64,000 nucleotides of DNA from Aquarana catesbeiana (lineage: Eukaryota > Chordata > Amphibia > Anura > Ranidae). Each line of letters opens with the position of its first letter. The first letter of the stretch is position 1. Under the pieces are notes generated by a model, which worked only from the letters and a program-made list of their open reading frames with translations, searched no databases and had not been told where the DNA came from. The stretch covers positions 130,541,655-130,605,654 of the forward strand of contig NC_133324.1 in the NCBI RefSeq assembly GCF_042186555.1. Reading direction: 5' to 3'. The position numbers were made by a program, and so were the translations under genes. This document shows positions 10,485 through 21,599 of this stretch, piece after piece.

Positions 10485-13084
10485 TGCACTGTGAACACGT
10501 TAAAAGTTTGCTTTTGTGTAGCATAACACATTTTAATATGAAAGTATATACATAAGAATGGATATCTTCTTTTTGTGTTTGCTGCTTTACTCACAGTTTT
10601 TTTTTGTCTTGTTTTGTGCATGGTTTTCACATGTAAGTTATGTACCTAAAACTGTTTAATAGGAAGCAAAATCTGACTGGTTGTTCAGGACAGCAAATAT
10701 ATATCTATGGACCTTCAGTTAGGGGCTAGATGAGGTATCAATGGGCTAGTATGGTGTATAGTATGGTGACATCACCACACCAGTGCTTATTGAGAACTAC
10801 AAGTCCCTTTGCCACAGTGGTCTCTGAGGATCTGTGAATGGATGATTCAGCTGTGCAGTTGAAGCCACGCCAAATTCGAAAAATTAAGGGAACCTGCGGG
10901 TGTATCATTAAAGATGGCTGAAAAGGTAGATTTAGTGTTTAAATATTATAGGTAAATTTAAACGTTTGTTGGGCTGAAAGCTGTGAAAAGAAGGATGGCA
11001 ATATGCAAAATGCAAAAAGTGAGGTGAGATTTCCACTTTCACACAATGACTGCTGATTGGTTGCTATGGGTAACTTCAGATTGATTATCTTATTGGTCTG
11101 GCTAAATAAGGAAATATTTAAATAATGCAATGTAAATAGTAATGACATTCATTGTTAAGGAAACCTTTAGATAGTGAACCTTTTAGTTCACTCATCAGAA
11201 CAGTTAATATATTGATTCCTGATTGGTTGCTTTTTGCAACCATAATACGCGGATAATTATCTTAGCTGTGTCTTAAGACAATTATCCAGTTTGTTTTATT
11301 TATAGTATTTACACATTTATCATTAATTGGCGCTTTTTCTTTGCAGCATTGCTATAAGTAATTGGTTGTTATCCTTAATGGCATCATGTTTGGATTTGGA
11401 AGTGGGGATTTTTCAAAAACAGTTATTTCCATATTACCAGTTTTTATATAAATGGTATAATAGACACTTCTCATCAGTTATACAGAGACAGCAAATTCAA
11501 TAGCGAATGTTTTGTATGATTATTGTGGCATGCATTATGCTATTCTTGATTTTGTATGTTTACTTCCAGTGCAGTATCAAATGGCTCTACATCAATGAAG
11601 CCCGCAGAATCGCCTTATTCCACCTCTTAGAGGTTCTTTCCGTTAATTGGGGGAATAGAGATTGGAATTGAAATGACCTTGGCTCATCTTTGAATTGAAA
11701 GCATACATTCTACTCTGTATTATTCTAACAAAGGCCATGGAGAATACCACAGGATATGATGCTAATTGCTTCATGGGCTTTAGTTAATGTAGTATAAGAA
11801 AAAAAATCTACCCGGTAACTTGTTTTATTCGATGTATCAGTGTAACCTCACTTCTCTCCCTTCACTTCAAATCTTTGGGAGATCATCAAAACTCAAACAT
11901 GACCCTATAATATTATCTAATGCCTTTTTACAAACTTTTGGCAGTTGGTCCTGTAAAAGATGATGTTTTATGAAGTGATCAAGTGTATCTGTGCATATAG
12001 ATAAAAGAAAATATAGAGTTAAATTGTTCTATGTCATGATTAAATGCAACATAGCTGTATAGAGACCTATGCAGTATCTCAGCACAGATGTGGTAATACT
12101 TGGAAGCAATCAATTCTGAATAAATCTGTTAGGACACCATTAGAGGGAACTTGTCAGGATAGAAAAATGGGAACTGTCATTTCTCAGTTTTGTTTGAAAG
12201 GTAGTAGATTTTGGGATGTCATATTTATCCTTTCCTCACTACTAGGTCAGTCACTGACTTGGAACAAGCATATGCATGGAATAAATTCTATCACAATATT
12301 TTTTTAGTTCACCAATTTATTGGGCTAGATTTAATCAAAGGAACTTAACAAAAGCAAAGAGATATCAATATTATGGAAAATCAAATAAAAATAATTTTCC
12401 AAAAAGAAATATCAACATGAAGATACCTGGTATGATTGTTTTGCAGGTACACATGAATACAAAAATATCTCAGTGCATCTCAGTGTACCCTTCCTCCCCA
12501 TTTCTCGCCACTCCCTAGATTAGTATTATTTTTTTTATCCCACCCACAGCTCTACAAAGACTCAAGGCTCCAACAGACCAAAACTTATTAGGATCTGGGA
12601 AAATTAAATTTTTTTTTTCTTTAAAACAAACACAAATCCTGGAACCCCTCACCATGTGTAGATGAGAATACTAGGTGAGATATAACATTAACATATATAA
12701 TATATATATATACACATACAGTAGGCCCAGCACTTGTGCATTTTACATGTATTTTAAGCACGGTACACTACAAAAAGCCCTGCAAAAAAAGGCCTGCATG
12801 CTGCATTTTAATGCCCTTTCATCAAAGCACGTTCTATAGAGCTCAATGGTTGCATGCCTAAAACGTGCCTAAAGCACAACGTGCCAAAAAATGCACTGCA
12901 CAGATGTGAACCAGCCCTGAAGACTTGATTCAAAAGTTATTTAAAATTGCAGTGCAAGTGCACTAAAAAGACTGTTCTGTTTTCTGTTGAGAAAGCCAAC
13001 AAATGTGTGAAGGAGTGATACTCAATGCCCCTAATGCTTGATGTGTTAGCGCCTGCTCATGAAAATGGTGGCATTGAGAGCCAG
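10485..13084. other. Intergenic; no gene recognised
   Basis: About 2.6 kb of AT-rich sequence without a recognised coding domain. 12725-12920 looks like a worn non-coding repeat (CACTGCACAGATGTGAACCA near its right edge resembles the frog 'CACTGTGAACCAGCC' repeats). 11570-11720 has more even composition and is a weak conserved non-coding candidate. The frames at 12044-12307 and 10939-11148 have no recognisable similarity. Confidence 0.45.
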
Positions 13085-13089
13085 CTTGG

Positions 13090-13118
13090 TCTCTCTCTCT
13101 CGCTCTATATACATATGT

Positions 13119-13196
<78 letters not shown>
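13090..13196. repeat. CT/AT-rich microsatellite, long (TA)n
   Basis: A short (TC)n run is followed by TATATACATATG-type steps and then an uninterrupted (TA)n tract of about 28 or more repeats ending near 13195. Such tracts can extrude cruciforms and are length-unstable. Confidence 0.95.
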
Positions 13197-13200
<4 letters not shown>

Positions 13201-13710
13201 GCACTTACTGGCAGAATTGTGGGCAGTATATGTACTGTAGTTAATAGCTGGTTAGGTAGTAGAGAGAAAAACATTTACCATGTGCAAAAAAAAATATACC
13301 ATATAAAACCACAAAACTACCGTTCATATTCAATAAGGGACATGTTCACATTGCAGCACAAAGACTGGTGTACAGTGCAGTCCAGCCAAAACCAGCGCAG
13401 TGCCGATCTTGGCGCATGACACTGTTTCCTTTTTTTAATGAACTTTATTGAGACATCACACAGACATTTCATAAAATATAATTGCCGGCTGTGCGGTGCG
13501 AGGCAATGCATTGTCTCACACTGTACTGTTCCAAAAGAAAAAAAGTACTGCAGTACATTTTTTTTCAATGCACACCGTCCGCAATGCAGTGGTATGAACT
13601 GGGCAGGTAGGGAAAGAAGGCATTTTGCCTTGGGCTGTGGTAGGATTATGCTGAAATAGTTACCTAATGCAGTCAAACCGCGAGTAGTGTTAATGGACCT
13701 AATTAGTTTA

Positions 13711-14101
13711 CAGGTAGTCCCTGGGTTACAAGACAACGTTCTGTAGGTTTGTTCTTAAGTTGAATTTGTATTTAAGTTGGAACAGGTAAATTTTTCATTT
13801 TTTAAGTGTAACTCCAGCCAAAAAAAGTAATTTTAAGTTTTTTAGATAGTATTGTCATGTTTGTTTTGCTGTCTGTGTCTGATTTCACCTCACTTTCTGT
13901 CCCTGTGACAATTGGATTTTGAAAATTTTTGGTTGTTGTGGAAACAAAAATTGGTGATAAAGCTTCTTTTTCCCATGATAACTCTTACAGGAGTAAATTC
14001 CCCTTCCTAGGGGTAGATTTTCTCTCACTTCGTGTTGTCTTCCACCATTTGTAAGTAGGAGATGTATGTAAGTCGGATGTATGCAACTCGGGAACTGCCT
14101 G
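13711..14101. mobile_element. TA-flanked MITE with CAGGTAGTCCC ends
   Basis: Left end CAGGTAGTCCCTGGGTTACA and right end CAACTCGGGAACTGCCTG form an inverted pair with a few mismatches. TA lies outside each end (13709-13710, 14102-14103). An inner ATTTGTATTTAAGTTGGAAC near 13765 pairs with GATGTATGTAAGTCGGATG near 14061. The 391-bp element has no transposase frame. TA targets and the end sequence suggest mobilisation by a Tc1/mariner-group transposase. Confidence 0.82.
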
Positions 14102-14370
14102 TATTTATTTATTTAAAAACATGGTATGCATGCATTTTAAATGGCCAAATAAAAATGATTTTGCAGATTTTGCAGAAATCCAGGCTCAAAAACAGGTTTA
14201 AGTGGTTATACTCAGGTAGGTGTCTTACCAAGAAAGGCAAAACATGAAACATGTACATATGACCCCGGTGTAATCTTCTTGAATCAACAGATGAAAATGG
14301 CACTGTATAAAATCATTTCAGACAAAAAGAAGCCTTCGTTAACACACTTCTATATGACCTGCGTTTGATC

Positions 14371-14535
14371 TTTGTGTATGATCACTGCTCTTGGCACTAT
14401 TTTATTAAATAAACAATGACCATGTATGACCTGATAAAAGCAGGAGATGTGACCGACATCTCCTGCTTTTATCAGGTCATACATGGTCATTGTTTATTTA
14501 ATAAAATAGTGCCAAGAGCAGTGATCATACACAAA
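14371..14535. repeat. Perfect palindrome, two 80-bp arms with a 5-bp spacer
   Basis: I compared the arms base by base. Positions 14371-14450 are the exact reverse complement of 14456-14535, separated only by GACCG (14451-14455). Identity stops abruptly outside the arms. No terminal repeats or target duplications mark it as a transposon. A transcript from either strand would fold into an 80-bp perfect hairpin. Confidence 0.95.
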
Positions 14536-14631
14536 GTTCACTTATTCAGAGCAGACAGCCATTTCAGAATAAAAATGATACATTGTGATCCAACCAGTAA
14601 GACGCTTCCTGTTATTAGATTTTCTGTCCCT

Positions 14632-14819
14632 GTGGGGTTGATTTACTAAAACTGGAGAGTGCAAAATCTGGTGCAGCTTTGCACAGAAACCAATCAGCTT
14701 CCAGTTTTTTTTTTTTATTGTCACAGCGTAACTGAACAAGATGAAGTTAGAAGCTGATTAGCTATCATGGGCAGCTGTACCACATTTTACACTCTCCAGT
14801 TTTAGTAAATCAACCCCAC
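14632..14819. mobile_element. Short fold-back MITE (TTGATTTACTAAAACTGGAG family)
   Basis: The left arm GTGGGGTTGATTTACTAAAA and right arm TTTTAGTAAATCAACCCCAC are exact inverted copies. Pairing continues inward through the GGAGAGTGCAAAAT/ATTTTACACTCTCC and AATCAGCTTC/GAAGCTGATTAGC segments. This 188-bp family is non-coding and common in ranid-type frog genomes by my recollection. A diverged relative lies at 41612-41787. Confidence 0.85.
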
Positions 14820-16177
14820 TGTTCCCTGTTGCGTTCTGTGTTGTTGCCTTGTTGCATGGGAGTCCATGAAAACAAGTCATTTATTTTTAAAAATGGCAAT
14901 ATTTTATGATACACGTGTTTATGATATCTAATGTCATTTACATAGGGTTTGTATCTATTTTAAGAGTGGATTTGGATATGAAATGCTGCACCTAGAAGAT
15001 CCTCATTGTTGTCCGCACTGCCTTATTCAATAAGCACACTACAAATGCTAAAAATGATTTCTGATTGGTTGTTAGAGCTTCCTGTGAATCATTGTTCTTT
15101 ACATTATGTTATTAAATAAACCCATATGTCATTTCTTTGTTGCTTGATTTACTACATATTTAGGCAGGATTACAGGGGGGAGTTGGTTACAAGATAAAAC
15201 AACATCCATCTGTATTTTCCACAATAAAGATTACCACAGCTACTAATAACCCATTAAGTGAATGAAGTGTTGATCTGTTTTATAAAGTGTCGCCGTGGTG
15301 AGAAAGCCCTCATTAAGCTAACAAGGACAAAGAAAAATGGCTGTTTAAAAAGCAGTAGCATGAAATAAACGTGTGCCTGTACCATTTCATAAATACACAC
15401 ATCAAAACGGGGTTTGTTATAGAAGTAATCATTGAAAATCAGCTCATTAATGAAGCTAATATCTGACTGAGCTTAATGAGTTATTAGGTTTCCAACACTG
15501 GCGACCATTGATAAGCTAAACTAGATCAGTTATCTGCAGACAGATTTTCATTTCAGCAACATGATTTCATTAATATTGTAAATATTTAATTATGAGGTGA
15601 GAAAATGAGTGGAGTGGCTCAAGGTGTCTGGAGGAGCATCCAGTTATTCCATCTCTTATGATAAAAGCAAACATGGGCTTCTCTGGGTTACTGACTGCCA
15701 TTTTTACTATATCATATAAAGGGGATCAGGGATGCAACAAGTTGATTGCAGACCCCTTAGTGCACTCTAGGGGCAGATCCATTGCCACCATGAAGCACAT
15801 TGTGAATCTGAATACATTTCTTCTTTTTACTCCAGCACTGGTACTTTCAGAGTAGGGTTCCTTGCACCAAGAACTAGCCTAAATACAGAAGCTGCCCAAT
15901 GTATTCCCTAAGCTAAAGAAACCCTCTGGTGCTAAAGCCCAAATCTGGTTTGATACAAAATTTAAAATACAAAATTGTCCAAATAAAGTAAAAAAAGTGC
16001 AAGACTAACAGTCTTACAGAGTGAATGATGATCAATGTCCTTCAACCCACCTAATGTGAACCTAGGACCTAAAGGTTGTACTACTCAACTGCAGTAAAGT
16101 CAGGTCTCTAGGCTAGTGTAAATCTCAGGAAGGAATGAGCAAAAGTACAAATCTTTTGGAAGGTAACACGACTCTTA
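14820..16177. other. Intergenic; possible conserved non-coding block
   Basis: No gene is recognised. 15370-15620 has evenly mixed composition with repeated TTAATGAGCT/ATTAATGAAG and ATTA-type motifs and lacks repeat features, so it is a candidate enhancer-like element. The short frame at 15658-15855 has no known domain. Confidence 0.35.
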
Positions 16178-16267
16178 TATACATAGTACATAGTTACATA
16201 GTAGGTGAGGTTGAAAAAAGACACAAGTCCATCAAGTCCAACCTATGTGTGTGATTATGTGTCAGTA

Positions 16268-19219
16268 TTACATTACATATCCCTGTATATTGTGGTCATT
16301 CAGGTGATTATCTAATAGTTTCTTGAAGCTATCAATGCTCCCCGCTGAGACCACCGCCTGTGGAAGGGAATTCCACATCCTTGCCGCTCTTACAGTAAAG
16401 AACCCTCTACGTAGTTTAAGGTTAAACCTCTTTTCTTCTAATTGTAATGAGTGGCCACGAGTCTTATTAAACTCTCTTCTGCGAAAAAGTTTTATCCCTA
16501 TTGTGGGGTCACCAGTACAGTATTTGTAAATTGAAATCATATCCCCTCTCAAGCGTCTCTTCTCCAGAGAGAATAAGTTCAGTGCTCGCAACCTTTCCTC
16601 ATAACTAAGATCCTCCAGACCCTTTATTAGCTTTGTTGCCCTTCTTTGTACTCGCTCCATTTCCAGTACGTCCCTCCTGAGGACTGGTGCCCAGAACTGG
16701 ACAGCATACTCCAGGTGCGGCCGGACCAGAGTCTTGTAGAGCGGGAGAATTATCGTTTTATCTCTGCAGTTGATCCCCCTTTTAATGCATGCCAATATTC
16801 TGTTTGCTTTATTAGCAGCAGCTTGGCATTGCATGCCATTGCTGAGCCTATCATCCACTAGGACCCCCAGGTCCTTTTCCATCCTAGATTCCCCCAGAGG
16901 TTCTCCCCCCAGTGTATAGATTGCATTCATATTTTTGCCACCCAAATGCATTATTTTACATTTTTCTACATTGAACCTCATTTGCCATGTAGTCGCCCAC
17001 CCCATTAATTTGTTCAGGTCTTTTTGCAAGATTTCCACATCCTGCGGAGAAGTTATTGCCCTGCTTAGCTTAGTATCGTCTGCAAATACAGAGATTGAAC
17101 TGTTTATCCCATCCTCCAGGTCGTTTATGAACAAATTAAATAGGATTGGTCCCAGCACAGAACCCTGGGGAACCCCACTACCCACCCCTGACCATTCTGA
17201 GTACTCCCCATTTATCACCACCCTCTGAACACGCCCTTGTAGCCAGTTTTCAATCCATGTACTCACCCTATGGTCCATGCCAACGCACCTTATTTTGTAC
17301 AGTAAACGTTTATGGGGAACTGTGTCAAATGCTTTTGCAAAATCCAGATACACCACGTCTACGGGCCTTCCTTTATCTAGATGGCAACTCACCTCCTCAT
17401 AGAAGGTTAATAGATTGGTTTGGCAAGAACGATTCTTCATGAATCCATGCTGATTACTGCTAATGATATCATTCTTATTACTAAAATCTTGTATATAGTC
17501 CCTTATCATCCCCTCCAAGAGTTTACATACTATTGATGTTAGGCTAACTGGTCTGTAATTCCCAGGGATGTTTTTTGGGCCCTTTTTAAATATTGGTGCT
17601 ACATTGGCTTTTCTCCAATCAGCTGGTACCATTCCAGTCAATAGACTGTCTGTAAAAATTAGGAACAACGGTCTGGCAATCATCTGACTGAGTTCCCTAA
17701 GTACCCTCGGATGCAAGCCATCTGGTCCCGGTGATTTATTAATGTTAAGTTTCTCAAGTCTAATTTTAATTCCGTCCTCTGTTAACCATGTAGGTGCTTC
17801 CTGTGTTGTGTCATGAGGATAAACACTGCAGTTTTGGTTACTGAAGCCCCCCGATTCACTCGTGAAGACTGAGGAGAAGAATAAATTCAATACCTTTGCC
17901 ATCTCCCCATCCTTTGTAACCAGATGTCCTTCCTCATTCTTTATGGGGCCAATATGGTCTGTCCTCCCTTTTTTACTGTTTACATACTTAAAGAATTTCT
18001 TGGGATTTTTTTTGCTCTCCTCCGCTATGTGTCTTTCATGTTCTATCTTAGCCAACCTAATTGCACCATTACATTTCTTATTGCATTCTTTATAAATTCT
18101 GAATGCTGTGGATGATCCCTCAACCTTGTATTTTTTGAAGGCCTTCTCCTTTGCTTTTATATGCATTTTTACATTGGAGTTAAGCCATCCAGGATGTTTG
18201 TTCGCTCTTTTAAATTTATTACCCAATGGGATACATTGGCTAATGTCCTTATTTAATATGCTCTTAAAGCAAACCCATCTCTCCTCCGTATTCTTTGTTC
18301 CTAATATTTTATCCCAATTTATGCCTTTTAGCAAGGTTTGTAGTTTAGGGAAGTTGGCTCTTTTGAAATTCAGTGTCTTTGTGTTCCCTTCATGTCTCCT
18401 GTTTGTGTGATTTATACTGAAACTAATTGACCTGTGATCGCTGTTACCTAAATTGCCCCGTATTTCCACATCTGTTATCAGGTCTGTATTGTTGGTAATC
18501 AGTAGATCTAGTAATGTTTTATTTCTAGTTGGTGCATCTACCATCTGACCCATAAAATTGTCCTGCAAGACACTAAGGAACTGGCGAGCCTTAAATGAAT
18601 GCGCGGTTCCCTCCGCCCAGTCTATGTCTGGATAATTAAAATCCCCCATTATGATAACACTTCCCATCCTTGCTGCTAATCCAATTTGTGATAGGAGATC
18701 CGTCTCCACTTCCTCCCTCAGGTTAGGGGGCCTATAGCATACTCCCAGTATTATTTTCCACTTAGCTTCATCCCTTTGGAGCTCTACCCATAAAGATTCC
18801 ACCTCCTCCCTAGCCCCCTCAGTGATGTCATCTCTCACATTCACTTGTACATTATTCTTGATATATAGGCATACCCCTCCCCCTTTTTTACCCTCTCTGT
18901 CCTTGCGGTATAGGGTATACCCTTGAATGTTTGCCAGCCAATCATGAGAGCTGTTGAACCAGGTCTCTGAAATTCCCACAAAATCCAAATCCTCCTTGTA
19001 CAACAGTATCTCTTGTTCACCCATCTTGTCTGCCAGGCTCCTGGCATTGGTGAACATGCCACATAGTTTAGACCGGTCGCATATTGTCCTCGTATTGAGT
19101 GTTTCAAGATTGCAACTTGGACTTGCTACTATACTCACCTTGTGTTTTTGTGCTTTGGTTAACCTACCACTAATGCCCCCAATACTACCCTCTGGAATAT
19201 CTTCCGCGCTGGCTATCAC
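16268..19219 (-). CDS. CR1 ORF2: endonuclease-reverse transcriptase, uninterrupted
   Basis: A single open frame of 983 codons. The N-terminal apurinic-type endonuclease spans residues ~50-275, with GISETWF (82-88), MGDFNYPD (191-198) and the GNSDH motif (258-262). The reverse transcriptase spans ~485-780, with SPGPDGLHP, the LDFAKAFDTVP aspartate motif (625-635), GVPQGSVLGP (682-691) and the FADD catalytic box (712-715). The C-terminal region has the CR1-typical PHLEYAVQFWAP and LFSLEKRRLRGDM. The length fits a full CR1 ORF2. The frame opens at a GTG that overlaps the TGA of ORF1 (GTGA), so the true start may be an internal ATG or may depend on reinitiation. All visible catalytic residues are present, so the protein could be functional if expressed; the 5' truncation removes the element's own promoter. 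Confidence 0.93.
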   Translation of the reverse strand: MIASAEDIPEGSIGGISGRLTKAQKHKVSIVASPSCNLETLNTRTICDRSKLCGMFTNARSLADKMGEQEILLYKEDLDFVGISETWFNSSHDWLANIQGYTLYRKDREGKKGGGVCLYIKNNVQVNVRDDITEGAREEVESLWVELQRDEAKWKIILGVCYRPPNLREEVETDLLSQIGLAARMGSVIIMGDFNYPDIDWAEGTAHSFKARQFLSVLQDNFMGQMVDAPTRNKTLLDLLITNNTDLITDVEIRGNLGNSDHRSISFSINHTNRRHEGNTKTLNFKRANFPKLQTLLKGINWDKILGTKNTEERWVCFKSILNKDISQCIPLGNKFKRANKHPGWLNSNVKMHIKAKEKAFKKYKVEGSSTAFRIYKECNKKCNGAIRLAKIEHERHIAEESKKNPKKFFKYVNSKKGRTDHIGPIKNEEGHLVTKDGEMAKVLNLFFSSVFTSESGGFSNQNCSVYPHDTTQEAPTWLTEDGIKIRLEKLNINKSPGPDGLHPRVLRELSQMIARPLFLIFTDSLLTGMVPADWRKANVAPIFKKGPKNIPGNYRPVSLTSIVCKLLEGMIRDYIQDFSNKNDIISSNQHGFMKNRSCQTNLLTFYEEVSCHLDKGRPVDVVYLDFAKAFDTVPHKRLLYKIRCVGMDHRVSTWIENWLQGRVQRVVINGEYSEWSGVGSGVPQGSVLGPILFNLFINDLEDGINSSISVFADDTKLSRAITSPQDVEILQKDLNKLMGWATTWQMRFNVEKCKIMHLGGKNMNAIYTLGGEPLGESRMEKDLGVLVDDRLSNGMQCQAAANKANRILACIKRGINCRDKTIILPLYKTLVRPHLEYAVQFWAPVLRRDVLEMERVQRRATKLIKGLEDLSYEERLRALNLFSLEKRRLRGDMISIYKYCTGDPTIGIKLFRRREFNKTRGHSLQLEEKRFNLKLRRGFFTVRAARMWNSLPQAVVSAGSIDSFKKLLDNHLNDHNIQGYVM

Positions 19220-19663
19220 TGTCTCTGGACCCTCCCCCCCATCGCATAGTTTAAAAACCCCTCTAACTTTTTGGCCATCTTCATTCCCAGCAGATCTGCA
19301 CCCTCCTCATTTAGGTGCAGTCCGTCCCTTCTATAGTACCGGTTACCGACTGAGAAGTCGGCCCAGTCCTCCAGGAACCCAAACCCCTCCTTACTACACC
19401 AGCTCTTCAGCCACTTGTTTACTTCCCTAATCTCCCTCTGCCTCTCTGGTGTGGCTCGATGTACCGGTAGTATTCCTGAGAACACTACCTTGGAGGTCCT
19501 TTTCCTCAATTTAGCTCCTAAGTCCCTAAAATCGTTCTTTAGGACACTCCATCTGCCTCTGACTTTGTCATTGGTGCCAACGTGCACCATGACAGCCGGG
19601 TCTTCCCCAGCCCCTCCCAGTAATCTGTCCACAAGATCCGTGATGTGCCGAACCATGTACCAT
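19216..19663 (-). CDS. CR1 ORF1, C-terminal SGNH/GDSL-like esterase part (truncated)
   Basis: The frame contains VMVHVGTND (block III, GxND) and RRDGLHLNEEGADLLG (block V, DGxHxN), with SKVVFSGILPVHRA between them. These are the conserved blocks of the esterase domain in CR1 ORF1. It lacks the N-terminal portion of ORF1 (zinc-finger/PHD region and the first esterase block), because the element is 5'-truncated near 19664; codons upstream of that are flanking DNA read in frame. The stop TGA overlaps the start region of ORF2. Confidence 0.85.
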
Positions 19664-19674
19664 GTATTTATCAG

Positions 19675-20005
19675 ACGATAATTGATGTAATTGTAACTAG
19701 ACTTGAAATTGAAGCACCACACCACTGCTTTGGCTGCCAAACAAATTGCTGATATGGCCTGTGCTTGTAATTCAAGATGGAAAAAATACAGTAGGTCCAG
19801 TTCACTTCTGGTTTGTTCACATTGTTGCCAGTCAAGTCCTGATGAAGGGGGTGATTGGACCTCAAAATGCTGTGGCTACTTTTTTGGATTATAATGACTA
19901 TTATAATGATTATGACTATAATGACATAAAGCTGTATCTGGACCTCTTATCGGTGATGTGGTGCTTCAATTTCAATTCTCATTACATTACTCCATGCCTC
20001 TGTTG
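19675..20005. repeat. Element bounded by a 17-bp inverted repeat
   Basis: GAAATTGAAGCACCACA at about 19709 and its exact reverse complement TGTGGTGCTTCAATTTC at about 19958 enclose about 230 bp, with weaker pairing outside (TAATTGTAACTAGACTTG against CAATTCTCATTACATTAC). The interior has CCTGATGAAGGGGGTGATTG, similar to sequences common in frog repeats. It is non-coding. The truncated CR1 abuts or enters its left side. Confidence 0.6.
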
Positions 20006-20579
20006 ACACTGATAAGTATTACAATATTTACAGAAAAAATGCCCCATTAACATTTTCTTTACTAGCATAGCCTGCACCATCAGACACAGGCTGCCTACAA
20101 GTACATCCTCCCTTGGTATGTGACAAGCAGCTGTATAGCTTTGACCAACTGCACGATCCCCTGGTTTGCTGCAGAAACAAAAAAGGTTGTAGCTCAGCCC
20201 CCTTGGATATCCACCAGGCCTTACCTTGTGGATAATTTGACTCTGAGAATCAAGCCAAAAGCTGGGCCAAAATCAATAGGCCTACATTCAGCTAAAGTCA
20301 GTGATTATTTTAAAATATAATGGGCTATGCTTTTTTAGGGTATGCTTTGCTAGTCATTTGGGTCTGATAACCCATGGAACAATCATTATGCTTAGTTTAC
20401 TTAGTAATTTTTACAGTATTCTCACATGAATACAAAAAAAGTAGAACTTCTTCACTGTAGCACAATAGTAGAACTTCACTGGGCTGAACTCCAAGCCTCT
20501 CGTCCTTATTCTACTAAAACACACCAAATCCTAAGCTACTACAGTATATAGATTGAGCCAATTATAATCCACTATAACC
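20006..20579. other. No gene recognised
   Basis: No coding domain, RNA gene or bounded repeat is seen. Confidence 0.45.
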
Positions 20580-21525
20580 CAGCAAATTGCACAATAGCTG
20601 AAAAGGTGTCAGTGTGTTGCCTGACCAATATAACAGTAATACAAAAAAGGTGTCCACTGCCCCCACCTATAACTGGTCATTGCAGCAAGCAGCATTGGAA
20701 GGCAACATATGATATAAATAAGGCCAAGGATAAATCCAAGGAAAAATCCAAGCTTAATCACCGACCAGCCATTGTGCAATTTACTGGGTGTTCAGTGTGC
20801 CCCTGTACCTTTAAGAAGGGGTGGGCTCCCTTCAGTATACCTGCCCTTCACCTATCCATCAGAATGCATGTTCTTCCATTGTGGAGTCACTTATAAGCTA
20901 GTGATAGGACCACAGATACCAGGGTGCCGTTACGAGGCTCTGTGGCTTACGCATGTATTTGCAAATGTGTGCAGACTAAACCCCTGTTTTAACGCATACT
21001 GTTAGATAAGTTGATCCAGTTTTCAGCGAGCTGGTCAGTGAGTAAGCTTGGATTTTTCCTTGGATTTATTCTTGGCCTTGTTTATATCATATGTTGCCTT
21101 CAAATGCTGCTTGCTGCAATGGCCAGTTATAGGTGGGGGGCAGTGGAAACCTTTTTTGTATTACTGTTATATTGATCAGGCAACGCACTCACACCTTTTC
21201 AGCTATTGTGCGATTTGCTGGTTGTTCAGTGTGCCCCTGTACCTTTAAGAAGGGGTGGGCTCCCTTCAGTCCACCTGTCTTTCACCTATCCATCAGAATG
21301 CATGTGCTTTTAATGTGGAGTCACTTATAAGCTAGTGATAGGACCACAGATACCAGGGTGCCGTGATGTAGCTCTGTGGCTTACGCATGTATTTGCAAAT
21401 GTGTGCAGACTAAACCCCTGTTTTAACGCATACTGTTAGATAGGTTGATTCTGTTGTCAGCTGGCTGGTCGGTGAGTAAGCTTGGATTTTTCCTTGGATT
21501 TATCCTTGGCCTTGTTTATAACAAC
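20580..21525. repeat. Composite of inverted arms and a direct duplication
   Basis: A left arm (about 20580-20770, containing GGCCAAGGATAAATCCAAGG and CTATAACTGGTCATTGCAGC) is the reverse complement of 21030-21225. Between them lies a core (about 20790-21030, starting TGTGCCCCTGTACCTTTAAG). The core is repeated directly at about 21225-21480, offset by about 434 bp, and is followed by another copy of the AGCTTGGATTTTTCCTTGG edge at about 21479. The order is arm, core, inverted arm, core, partial arm. No transposase frame is seen; it may be a non-autonomous element that inserted or duplicated into itself. Confidence 0.75.
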
Positions 21526-21599
21526 TTTAAACAAAGGATTTACTTCCACTTTAAATAATTTACCAGGAATTGTGTAGTTCATGTTGTGCTTGTGTAAAA

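Larger units (their letters stand above)
16178..19664 (-). mobile_element. CR1 LINE, 5'-truncated, with intact ORF2
   Basis: On the minus strand the element runs from a partial ORF1 (esterase region) through a full ORF2 to a short 3' UTR. The 3' UTR contains GGACTTGTGTCTTTTTTCAA and closes with repeated CTATGTAA/CTATGTA units (about 16178-16203), the short terminal repeats typical of CR1 in place of poly-A. Homology ends near 19664, inside ORF1. A second copy of only the 3' end lies at 36606-36770. CR1 elements move by target-primed reverse transcription and are usually truncated at the 5' end, as here. I see no clear target duplication. Confidence 0.92.

Noticed and set aside
18954..19430. 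158-residue plus-strand frame and other plus-strand frames over 16.3-19.7 kb
   Set aside because: They are antisense shadows of the CR1 ORF1/ORF2 on the minus strand.
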